Notes under the pieces: generated by a model
What the model saw: the letters and a program-made list of their open reading frames with translations, nothing else
Database searches by the model: none
Told to the model about the DNA's origin: nothing
Translations under genes and position numbers: made by a program
Part shown: in pieces, positions 17,413 to 25,148 of the stretch
Position numbering within the stretch: the stretch's first letter is position 1
How the letters are laid out: the number at the start of each line of letters is the position of its first letter
NCBI RefSeq assembly: GCF_900110485.1
Contig: NZ_FODY01000026.1
Coordinates: 1-64,000 of the forward strand
Direction: 5' to 3'
Length of the DNA: 64,000 nt
From: Propionispora vibrioides
Lineage (GTDB): Bacteria > Bacillota > Negativicutes > Propionisporales > Propionisporaceae

Positions 17413-18039
17413 CTATCTCCGTTCTGACAATGCAAGACGCAATCCAAAACCAATAAAAATTAACCCTGTTACCCAATTGAAATATCCCTGTATTTTTTCA
17501 TTTTTCTCAATCCAGGAGCGTACTTTTGTTGATGCCAAAGCGTAGATATTCAATATAAGAAATCCCATAATAACAAACACTGCTCCAAACAAAAGTATCT
17601 GATAATGGGCATTTACGCTTTTGTTATCAATAAATTGCGGCAAAAAGCTGAGAAAAAACAGCGTAGTCTTCGGGTTTAGTGCAGAGGTTAAAAAACCAGT
17701 GAAAATTAAGCTCTTGCCTTTAGATTGCACCTTAGGGGTCTTTACGAACACCTTCTGTCTATTTAGAAAGCACCTTATTCCAATATAGAACAAATAACCG
17801 GCACCAAGCATCTTTATGATAAAAAATGCAAAAGAGGATGCTTGTAACAAGGCTGCTAAACCGAAAGAAGCTGCTAATACCTGAAACATATCTCCTATCG
17901 ATGCTCCCATCAGGGCCTTGAATGCTGCCCTACGTCCCTCCGTCATTCCTTTCGTAATAACGTATATCGTAGTTGGCCCAGGTGTTAAAATCAGAATTAA
18001 AGATACGAAAACAAAAAAATATATATTTGATATCTCCAT
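17413..18039 (-). CDS. LysE/RhtB-family exporter
   Basis: The start at 18039 follows GCGGAGGT. The 208-residue protein has about six hydrophobic spans and the family signature TPGPTTIYVITKGMTEGRR near the N-terminus, where the PGP motif lies in the first loop. Later SALNPKTTLFFLSFLPQF is the typical span-4 segment of RhtB-type transporters. Such proteins export amino acids or derivatives across the cytoplasmic membrane. It is convergent with the condensation-domain gene, with only 86 bases between the stops and no obvious terminator. Confidence 0.85.
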   Translation of the reverse strand: MEISNIYFFVFVSLILILTPGPTTIYVITKGMTEGRRAAFKALMGASIGDMFQVLAASFGLAALLQASSFAFFIIKMLGAGYLFYIGIRCFLNRQKVFVKTPKVQSKGKSLIFTGFLTSALNPKTTLFFLSFLPQFIDNKSVNAHYQILLFGAVFVIMGFLILNIYALASTKVRSWIEKNEKIQGYFNWVTGLIFIGFGLRLALSERR

Positions 18040-18289
18040 ATTCAAACACTTACCTCCGCGGAATATTTGTCTTATTATACTATATAGCAAAGATACTTGC
18101 TCATTACTTAGATAAAATTATATATCAACCAAAAATCGCCCGCAGAGATGCAGGGCAGACTCCTGAATAGAAAACAGTTGGACATTTACGTTGTTCAATA
18201 TCCCTAAATTTTCACGAGTTGTTCTAACTATATCTGTTAACTCCATGTATAATGATATTGTGGATTTTAATGATAAGGGAGTTGTTACT

Positions 18290-18667
18290 TTGGGATTTTT
18301 AGATTCAGTTCTGGGCAATGCATCAGAAGTAAATATTAGTACTGTCCAAAATGAATACGCTAGTATTCTCGCAAATAACGAGAGAATTGAAAAGGCCTAT
18401 CGACTCATTCGTGATATGTTCATATTCACGGACAAACGCCTGATTTTAGTGAATATCCAAGGGATTACCGGCAAAAAGGTTGAGTATCATTCCATACCTT
18501 ATCGTGCCATAACCCATTTTAGTATTGAAACCGCCGGTCATTTTGACCTTGATGCTGAGCTCAAAATCTGGATTTCCGGGACTGACACTCCCATTGAAAA
18601 GAAATTCAATAAGAATCTCAACATTTATGAACTGCAGAGTGTGCTTGCCACATATATATTACGCTAA
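18290..18667 (+). CDS. Bacterial PH-domain protein (YvbH-like), copy 2
   Basis: It uses the same TTG start and AAGGGA site as copy 1 at 9621 and has the same 125-residue length. Differences are few (for example NASEVN for NASEVD, and QSVLATYILR for QGVLASYTLR at the end). The shared block extends about 130 bases upstream, including AGAAAACAGTTG and ATGTATAATGATATTG, so promoter and gene were duplicated together. The protein is one PH-like domain without catalytic residues. It is convergent with the intact HEAT-repeat gene, and a perfect hairpin lies between the two stops. Confidence 0.75.
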   Translation: MGFLDSVLGNASEVNISTVQNEYASILANNERIEKAYRLIRDMFIFTDKRLILVNIQGITGKKVEYHSIPYRAITHFSIETAGHFDLDAELKIWISGTDTPIEKKFNKNLNIYELQSVLATYILR

Positions 18668-18700
18668 ATAGCACTGTATTGGGCGTGTGCTATAGCATAA

Positions 18701-18740
18701 AAATGGAGGTGTCGCCAAACATTTGGCGACACCTCCATTT
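18701..18740. terminator. GGAGGTGTCGC hairpin, copy D, between convergent genes
   Basis: A perfect 19-bp stem (AAATGGAGGTGTCGCCAAA) with a two-base loop sits between the PH-domain stop at 18667 and the HEAT gene stop at 18750. It may terminate both; T-runs are short (ATTT). Confidence 0.7.
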
Positions 18741-18749
18741 CACGTTCAT

Positions 18750-19364
18750 CTACTTTTCCAGATGCTTTCTTGCCAGCTTATATACTTGTTGTGCTGATTT
18801 TTGCGATAGATCCCAGGTTTGCAGTTCTGCTTCTACTAATTCTCCATGCTTCTTACTGATGTCCTTTAAAGCATTGCCAACTGATTTCCTTACATATTCA
18901 CTGGGGTCATTCCTTACGTTCGCAAGCAGTTTTATCGCTTCGCCTGGGTTTTGTTTGAAATAATCCCGGCCCGTCCATATCCGTAATCCCTCGATAACAG
19001 CTCTTCTGACATTAGGATTACTATGGTTCAGCCATTCTTCCATGACCGGCAGTGAATTTTCATAGCCACGATCATGACAAAACCGGTCAAATGCTTTGGC
19101 CAGTATTTCCTGAACTTGCCAGCTTGTATCCAAACTAACCGCTTCTTTTAAAAAGACTAATGCTTCGTGCAATCCGCTTGAAATGGCACCACAGATAAAT
19201 GCAGCCAAGGACCTGACTTGATAATGTTCCGATTGATAATACTCTTTTGCCATCAAGAAACAATCATGTACCGAATGATTGCTGATAATTAGGTTAGCAG
19301 CATGTTCTGTTTCTTTAAATCCATTCTCTATTTTTGTTATCTTTTCAATCATATCTTCATACAT
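18750..19364 (-). CDS. HEAT-repeat protein
   Basis: The 204-residue protein is built of paired helices of about 30 residues (QVRSLAAFICGAISSGLHEA, HSNPNVRRAVIEGLRIWTG, DPSEYVRKSVGNALKDISKK), the layout of HEAT/ALK-type alpha-solenoids. Family members either bind protein partners or, in the DNA-alkylation-repair-like branch (AlkD), bind DNA; I see no clear AlkD catalytic residues. It is soluble. The intact copy corresponds to the broken one at 7349-7885. The start at 19364 is preceded by a modest AGGTGAT site; a GTG nine bases earlier is the alternative. Confidence 0.75.
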   Translation of the reverse strand: MYEDMIEKITKIENGFKETEHAANLIISNHSVHDCFLMAKEYYQSEHYQVRSLAAFICGAISSGLHEALVFLKEAVSLDTSWQVQEILAKAFDRFCHDRGYENSLPVMEEWLNHSNPNVRRAVIEGLRIWTGRDYFKQNPGEAIKLLANVRNDPSEYVRKSVGNALKDISKKHGELVEAELQTWDLSQKSAQQVYKLARKHLEK

Positions 19365-19535
19365 AAATATCACCTATGTACAGCATACTCCTCAGAATTA
19401 CATTTTCGCAATTACTTTGAAGCAGATACGGTGATTTTTCTTCGTGGAGCAGAGGGGCGCTCTTTTTATTTCCATATTTTAAGTAGTCCAATGTTTGGGA
19501 TGTACTTCAACCGAAGCGGGGATTGTTATTGCTTT

Positions 19536-19982
19536 TTAGTCGTTTTCATCTGCTTCGGCATCTGCCTTTGTAAGATGTACGGTACCTTTCGGATGTTGGG
19601 GTGGTGCATAAATTGAATACAGTTTCAATGGGCTTTCCCCCGTATTAATTAGGTTATGCCAGGTCCCTGCTGGAATAAAAAAGGCATAGCCATCACCAAT
19701 ATTTTTTTGGAAGCACAAATCATTTTTACGAACGCCCATTTTAACAAGTCCCGACCCTTTTTCAATACGAATGAACTGTTCAAGATGAGGGTGTATTTCC
19801 AGCCCGATATCTTCGCCAACAGGAATACACATTAGGGTTAACTGCATAAAGTTGCCCGTCCATATAGTGGTGCGGAATGTCTTATTTTGTTTTGTTGCCT
19901 GCTCTAGATCTAGGATAAAAGGTTTTGGACCATAGTCAATTATGTTTGGCTCTCTGTTCATGGAATCTTTAGGACGAATCAT
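19536..19982 (-). CDS. Cupin-domain protein
   Basis: A 148-residue single cupin. Motif 1 reads GLEIHPHLEQFIRIEKGSG, giving His and Glu metal ligands in the order H-x-H-x(n)-E, and motif 2 reads FIPAGTWHNLINTG with the third His. The extended start MIRPKDSMNREPNIIDYG is usual for the family of small sugar-isomerase-like or mannose-6-phosphate isomerase-like cupins. Metal is bound in a beta-barrel; the reaction is not predictable. A GGAGG site precedes the ATG at 19982. The tail is acidic (DAEADEND). Single gene. Confidence 0.8.
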   Translation of the reverse strand: MIRPKDSMNREPNIIDYGPKPFILDLEQATKQNKTFRTTIWTGNFMQLTLMCIPVGEDIGLEIHPHLEQFIRIEKGSGLVKMGVRKNDLCFQKNIGDGYAFFIPAGTWHNLINTGESPLKLYSIYAPPQHPKGTVHLTKADAEADEND

Positions 19983-20088
19983 ATTATCCTCCTAACTCTG
20001 AATCGTTTGTTACTAGTATATGACGCTATACAGAACTAGGTGAAAAAACCTCCACCTGGGTGATCGACCAGAATGGAGGGATTTGATC

Positions 20089-20595
20089 TTACATGTCATC
20101 ATCAGAATCTTCATGGTGCAACTTCTTTTGCATAGCCGACCTCAATAGGTAAAACTGTAAATCTCTTCGATATGCCCATGCTGCGAATGCATACCAAACT
20201 AAAAAAACAAAGAAGAGTAAAAATCTACCTCTGTACTCAATCAAACCGTAGTTCCGAAATACCATTCCTATTATCTGGCTTAATGCAGCAAACGCCGGTA
20301 CATATGCTAACAAAAAAGATTTACGTTTTGGCATCAAGTAAAAAAAAATGCTAAACGTAAGTCCCCATGAAACTGGAGTCCAAGCAGAAATAATTCCAAG
20401 AACATTAAATGCGCCCATATTTTGGTACTTTAAAAGCCCCATATAAGTAAGTATTGACACCAGAATAACATCCACAATACTTCCGAAGGTAAGTCCATAA
20501 AGGAGATAACGTTTATATTGTTCTTTAGGTACTAATAAAATATATGCAACCCCGACCATAACCGCAAAGATCATAAAGATATAGCTTATATCCAT
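20089..20595 (-). CDS. Uncharacterised membrane protein, about 5 spans
   Basis: ATG 20595 lies four to five bases after GAGGTGAG. The 168-residue product has five hydrophobic spans (ISYIFMIFAVMVGVAYILL, LYGLTFGSIVDVILVSILTYMG region, GLTFSIFFYLMP, LLAYVPAFAALSQIIGMVF, FLLFFVFLVWYAFAAW) and a charged C-terminus ending HHEDSDDDM. I recognise no named family. It stands alone, with cupin downstream and exporter upstream in the same direction. Confidence 0.65.
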   Translation of the reverse strand: MDISYIFMIFAVMVGVAYILLVPKEQYKRYLLYGLTFGSIVDVILVSILTYMGLLKYQNMGAFNVLGIISAWTPVSWGLTFSIFFYLMPKRKSFLLAYVPAFAALSQIIGMVFRNYGLIEYRGRFLLFFVFLVWYAFAAWAYRRDLQFYLLRSAMQKKLHHEDSDDDM

Positions 20596-20875
20596 TTTTC
20601 TCACCTCTTTCAGCCTTACTAGTTTTACTAATATTAAATCAATTATGCACAGGACAGAATATTACTATAAAAAATAAGCCCGGCAGCCAAAGGTACCGGA
20701 CGATAGTTAGTTAATCAGAGTATCGCAAACCCAATTTGCTTTGTCATTTTCGAAGTCACCTTCAGCCACCAGGCCATATGTTTACCATCCTCGGTGATGC
20801 GTCTTAGGTGATGAGCAGAGGGACGAATCTGCACTATTTTTCATGCGCTACAATATCCCTGTCTCTTCTTTAAAA

Positions 20876-22240
20876 CTAGTTGATTGTCGCATGGCCAATG
20901 TTTTTAGGTAGAAATAGTACTTCAATAACGGGAAAGATCATCAACAGACCGAGAAAAACAAAACATAATTCATAGGAGATAGTCATGGGAAAGAAATGCT
21001 GCAATAAGTTTGCAATCACGGTAATGAGTGATATTCCCATTCCCTGTGACAATATGGAAGTAACAGAATTCAACGTATTGGCGCTGTTTCGGTGCTGAGG
21101 ATCTATTTCAGAAAAGCTCAGCCCATTGTAGGCAGTTAAAGCCAAGGAACGCCCTACTCCGGAAACTAAGGCAAGAAACATAATCCAAATAGGCACTGTG
21201 TCGGTTTGAATGAATGCTAAACAAATGGATGAGACAAATACCATTCCAAATGCTGACAATAGTGCACCGCGGTAGCCTAAATTTCGAATAATGAAATTGG
21301 TAAAAGGCTTAATCCCCACGTTTCCCACAAAAATAAATAACACATAACTGCCTGCTTTTACCGCAGACCACTGAAAGACTGTCTGTAAAAAAATCGTTAG
21401 CAGATACGGCATGGCACCAACAGACAGCCATAAGACAGAACCACCAGTCTGACAAACTCTAAACGAAGTGATTTTTAATGACTCCAGGGAAAACAACGGA
21501 TGAGCTGCTTTTTTTAAGTGGTTGAAAACAATAAAGCACAGTATTACCCCTAAGATAATTAATCCGGAGGCGCTAAACCAATATTCTTTTCCATGCGTGG
21601 CCAGCTCTGCTCCCGTTAGAATAGCACCGGATAAACAGGCAATTTCGATAAACCCTAAAAAATCAAAAACAGCTCTATTACTGACCTGATCCGTCTCGAT
21701 TAACTTCATGCCGATGAAGGCGCTGATGAAACCTATGGGGATATTAATCAAAAAGATCCAATGCCAGCTCCAGTACGTAACAATAAATCCGCCAAACACG
21801 GGGGCTATGGCCGGTGCGATCAAGGCAGGCCATGTAAGGTAACCGACCATGGTTAACAGCTGCGAAGGTGGTGTTTTTTCTAGTACAATCAATCTTGCCG
21901 TCGGTACCATCAAGGCTCCCGAAATTCCCTGGACAATTCTCATGAGCAAAAGGAAAGCAAAGTTAGGGGCTAAGGCACTGCAAAGTGAACTAAGGGTAAA
22001 GAGACCAACCGCCATAATCCAAATTCGTTTCTTGCCAAAACGCCTGGCCATCCAGCCGCTTAAGGGGATAAAAATAGCAACGGTAATCAAATACACGCTG
22101 ACCATTAACGCAATGGTGGCCGGGCCTGTATGAAACTCCTGGGCCATAGTAGGTAGTGCGGTCGTTACGATGGTTCCGTCTAAAATCTCCATAAAGAGAC
22201 TGGCAGCCATTAATAAGGCTATTTTTATTTCTTTTGTCAT
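20876..22240 (-). CDS. DHA2-family (EmrB/QacA) multidrug exporter
   Basis: I use ATG 22240, eight bases after GGTGAG; an ATG at 22267 is possible. The protein of about 454 residues has roughly fourteen spans and the drug:H+ antiporter motifs: span 1 DGTIVTTALPTM, motif A LSGWMARRFGKKRIW, and motif C-like PALIAPAIAPVFGG. Such exporters sit in the cytoplasmic membrane and use the proton gradient to expel toxic compounds. The divergent LysR gene 22452-23363 probably controls it from the 211-base AT-rich region between them. Terminal helices are complete, unlike the 11-kb relic. Confidence 0.88.
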   Translation of the reverse strand: MTKEIKIALLMAASLFMEILDGTIVTTALPTMAQEFHTGPATIALMVSVYLITVAIFIPLSGWMARRFGKKRIWIMAVGLFTLSSLCSALAPNFAFLLLMRIVQGISGALMVPTARLIVLEKTPPSQLLTMVGYLTWPALIAPAIAPVFGGFIVTYWSWHWIFLINIPIGFISAFIGMKLIETDQVSNRAVFDFLGFIEIACLSGAILTGAELATHGKEYWFSASGLIILGVILCFIVFNHLKKAAHPLFSLESLKITSFRVCQTGGSVLWLSVGAMPYLLTIFLQTVFQWSAVKAGSYVLFIFVGNVGIKPFTNFIIRNLGYRGALLSAFGMVFVSSICLAFIQTDTVPIWIMFLALVSGVGRSLALTAYNGLSFSEIDPQHRNSANTLNSVTSILSQGMGISLITVIANLLQHFFPMTISYELCFVFLGLLMIFPVIEVLFLPKNIGHATIN

Positions 22241-22451
22241 GTGACTCACCATCTTTTTTCCATTCATGTTTACATTCTTTCATCCATTCGATTGTGACAT
22301 TAACTTTCTGTCGTCGTAACGCAAGCTGCTGACTCACAAACAACATAATTCAAAATACAAAATTTATCATATTACAAGAGGAATGATTGTTCAATACAAT
22401 GAATTATATGATTATCATTAAAAATCGCAATGATTCGTGAGGGAATACATA

Positions 22452-23363
22452 GTGGAACTTAAACAATTGAAGTATTTTATTGCAGTTTGTGAGGAACTGC
22501 ATTTTACCAGAGCCGCTGAAAAACTAGGAATCGCTCAGTCCACCTTAAGTTTACAAATTGCATCATTAGAAGAAGAAATCGGGTTACCCTTATTTGACCG
22601 CATTGGTAAAAGAATTACCTTAACGGAAGCCGGCTCTATTCTTTTAAGAAATAGCCAAAACGTTCTTTGGACTTTGCAAAATACACAGGACAAAATTAGT
22701 GAACTGCACCAATTCCAGGGAGGAAGCTTGGCCGTAGGAGTGTTACATGCCGAATTAGATTATCGGCTAAATTCCTTATTTATCGATTTTCATAATCGGT
22801 TTCCGCAAATCCATTTAAAGATACTTTCATCAGTTAATGTAGACAAGCAGGTTCTTAATAATGAAGCGGATGTGGGCATCTCCATTCTGCCAAGATCAGA
22901 AAAACAACTAGTACATATTCCGCTATACTCGGAGGAATATGTACTAGTTGTTTCGAAAAAACACAAATTGGCCAATATCAGATCCCTTTCGATTATGGAT
23001 TTAGATAAGATCCATATGGTTATGTATCCAAGAGGCTTTGTAAGCAGGGAACTGGTTGAGGAATGCTGCCGGCACAATGGAGTTCAATTAAATACGATCA
23101 TAGAAACGACATCAGGAGCCTCCATTTTCGGGTTTGTAAAAGAAAACATTGGCGCAACCGTCCAACCGCTTCCCTTAACCAGATCAATCAATGACCCCAC
23201 CTTGCATTTGATTAAAATAAAGGATTGGCCGATTACCCGCCATATCGGTATTTTTTATCGGACCGATAAGTACTTAGGATTTGCCGCACGGGAATTTATT
23301 AGATTGGTCAAAAAAAGATTGGAAATGGGAGATATTTTCTTCGATATCCCCGATTCTAAGTAA
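22452..23363 (+). CDS. LysR-family transcriptional regulator
   Basis: GTG 22452 is chosen, seven bases after GAGGGA; it gives the canonical start VELKQLKYFIAVCEELHFTR. The helix-turn-helix (FTRAAEKLGIAQSTLSLQI) is followed by the dimer helix and a periplasmic-binding-protein-like effector domain of about 210 residues, total 303. LysR proteins bind T-N11-A sites in divergent promoters and respond to a small molecule. Its neighbour across the shared region is the DHA2 exporter, the likely target. The effector is unknown. Confidence 0.9.
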   Translation: MELKQLKYFIAVCEELHFTRAAEKLGIAQSTLSLQIASLEEEIGLPLFDRIGKRITLTEAGSILLRNSQNVLWTLQNTQDKISELHQFQGGSLAVGVLHAELDYRLNSLFIDFHNRFPQIHLKILSSVNVDKQVLNNEADVGISILPRSEKQLVHIPLYSEEYVLVVSKKHKLANIRSLSIMDLDKIHMVMYPRGFVSRELVEECCRHNGVQLNTIIETTSGASIFGFVKENIGATVQPLPLTRSINDPTLHLIKIKDWPITRHIGIFYRTDKYLGFAAREFIRLVKKRLEMGDIFFDIPDSK

Positions 23364-23408
23364 GTGATTATTATTTACTACTCCTTCCAACCAAGCTGCC
23401 GCGCCGCT

Positions 23409-24074
23409 TTACATGACTATTTCCTGCCAATCCAGGAAAGCTCCCGGTATCATCAGTCTAATATAAGCGTATATATCGGTTAAATGACGGTTCACCAGTT
23501 CCTGCGGAATCCCCACCGGAGCATAAACGGTATAGACAGCCTGCCTGGTTTCCGGGTCAATCCGGGTGCGACGATCAGGACCATAGATGATGCTTGAAAT
23601 GATGCCTGCCGTATCGGATAGTATCATATCCTGAGCCTTTACCCGTTGTTCCTTGCCGTTTATCAGGGTATACTGCTCCTGCCCTGTCGCCGCATCCAGC
23701 GTTAAGGGCAAATGCAGCGCATCGTAATCATGGCCGGCCGTTAGCAGGCCATTTTTTAGTTCTGCCATAAACATCGCTTCCACAGCTGGGGAAACGGAGG
23801 GAATCGACCTTTCTTTAAAAACGACAGACTCTAACTGCTGCAAAACATGGTATGTCTTTTTATATTGCTTGTAATACTGACTATAAACTGAAATAGGAAA
23901 GTAATTCACCAGTTCTTCTTTACTCGTAAAGGTTTGCCGCAGCTTAGCCTCCAGTTCCCGTTTGCACGTTTCACCTGCTTCAACGTTTGCCGGCTTTCCT
24001 ATATTTTTTACAACCATAAGGCCCATACTTGCACCTTGGTGTATCTGCCGCCAGGTATCCGTGACACATAACAT
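23409..24074 (-). CDS. B3/B4 tRNA-binding-domain protein
   Basis: The start at 24074 lies nine bases after AGGAG; ATG 24083 would overlap that site. The 221-residue protein matches the B3/B4 domain of phenylalanyl-tRNA synthetase beta chain found as a free-standing protein (COG3382 type): SIPSVSPAVEAMFMAELKNG, GHDYDALHLPLTLDAATG and MILSDTAGIISSIIYGPDRR-like segments. Such proteins are thought to edit or bind charged tRNA or related small molecules, but this is not settled. It ends 46 bases from the LysR stop and follows the AraC gene by 33 bases in the same direction, so the two may be co-transcribed. Confidence 0.75.
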   Translation of the reverse strand: MLCVTDTWRQIHQGASMGLMVVKNIGKPANVEAGETCKRELEAKLRQTFTSKEELVNYFPISVYSQYYKQYKKTYHVLQQLESVVFKERSIPSVSPAVEAMFMAELKNGLLTAGHDYDALHLPLTLDAATGQEQYTLINGKEQRVKAQDMILSDTAGIISSIIYGPDRRTRIDPETRQAVYTVYAPVGIPQELVNRHLTDIYAYIRLMIPGAFLDWQEIVM

Positions 24075-24107
24075 AGCCACCATCTCCTAATAAGAATTTC
24101 TTTCATT

Positions 24108-24962
24108 CTAAATTCTTGGCGGAGAATTTTCTTGTATGATATTGCTGTATTTTTTCGGTGTGATGCCGGTAATCTGCTTAAACTGCCTGGCAAAGTGACT
24201 CTGATCGGTAAATCCTGTCTCCTGAGCAACAAATGCCATAGAACGTCCTTTTGCCAGCAGTTCCTTGGCCCGCTTGATTCTCACCTGTTTTAAATAGGCA
24301 TGTGGCGGAACTCCCAGCCGCTCCCGGAATATTCGAAGCAAGTGAAACGAACTGAGATGGCAGACAGCGGATAATTCCCGGAGCGAAAAATTCCGATCAT
24401 AGGTCTCCTCAATATATTCACGGGCTACTTGAACCGCCCGGTGATCCTTCCCGGCAGTTTTTACCGGCAAGCGCTCCCGGGCATGGCGTGAAATAAATTC
24501 CGTTAGCAAGGTCAATAGCATTGACTCCTGCTCTACAAGCGGCAATACCGCCTTTTCCAGCGAGCAGTGAACTCTTTTAATAAAGTTGGCCATAGTATCA
24601 TCTTTGATCACCCCATCCGCAAAGAAGGGCATCCTCCCGTCCTTGCCGGACAGTTCAGCAGCAGCCTGCTCCAAAAGCTTTGACTCAAGATAAAACATCC
24701 GGTAGGTCCATCCCTCTTCCGACAAAGCCGTACCGTCGTGAGCTTCTCCCGGAATGACCAGGTTAATACATCCCGGAGTTGCAATATTCGTTTTACCCCG
24801 ATAGGAAAAACGGAGTGCCCCCGCTTCGATCACACCAATTGCAAATCCTTCATGAATATGCTTTGCAAAAGACTGTTTCACATATTTCGCATGCAACAAT
24901 TCCAGATGATTCAATTCCGGCATGATCCAGTAATTCACTTGGTCTTCGTTCTCTCCTGACAT
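24108..24962 (-). CDS. AraC-family transcriptional regulator
   Basis: The start at 24962 follows GGGGAGG. Residues 1-170 form the cupin-type sensing domain (HEGFAIGVIEAGALRFSYRG, INLVIPGEAHDG), and 185-284 form the double helix-turn-helix with YIEETYDRNFSLRELSAVCH and the signature GFTDQSHFARQFKQITGITP. Ligand probably amphipathic or sugar-like. It precedes the B3/B4 gene. The longer upstream frame is rejected because it runs into a fragment copied from the WG-repeat gene at 40-41 kb. Confidence 0.9.
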   Translation of the reverse strand: MSGENEDQVNYWIMPELNHLELLHAKYVKQSFAKHIHEGFAIGVIEAGALRFSYRGKTNIATPGCINLVIPGEAHDGTALSEEGWTYRMFYLESKLLEQAAAELSGKDGRMPFFADGVIKDDTMANFIKRVHCSLEKAVLPLVEQESMLLTLLTEFISRHARERLPVKTAGKDHRAVQVAREYIEETYDRNFSLRELSAVCHLSSFHLLRIFRERLGVPPHAYLKQVRIKRAKELLAKGRSMAFVAQETGFTDQSHFARQFKQITGITPKKYSNIIQENSPPRI

Positions 24963-25014
24963 ACCAGCGCCTCCCCAGCAATTTGAAAGCCTGATCCAAC
25001 TCCCTCGGCAAACC

Positions 25015-25119
25015 TTTTTGCCTGTAAATAAACGGTGGGATAACAACATGACCATCGGCATTACCATATTTGCCCTCTTGTTTGATAATGTAAAGTAAAC
25101 TCCCGTAACCCGGCAGCAT
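25015..25119 (-). pseudogene. Fragment of a WG-repeat protein gene
   Basis: The minus strand reads LLYIIKQEGKYGNADGHVVI followed by PP and, after a frame change, YRQKGL. This is about 85-90% identical at DNA level to codons 38-70 of the WG-repeat gene at 40234-41235 (LYIIKQDGKYGYGDADGHVV). Only this one repeat unit remains, directly upstream of the AraC gene. Confidence 0.75.
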
Positions 25120-25148
25120 GGAACGCTGCATTAGAAGCCTATGTAATA

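Noticed and set aside
7287-18740. Spaced hairpins considered as a CRISPR array
   Set aside because: Copies are kilobases apart and palindromic, with no regular spacers or cas genes.
20705-20830. Minus-strand stretch reading AEGDFENDKANWVCDTLIN and a stop
   Set aside because: Plausible gene remnant, but another frame is equally open and no family is recognised.
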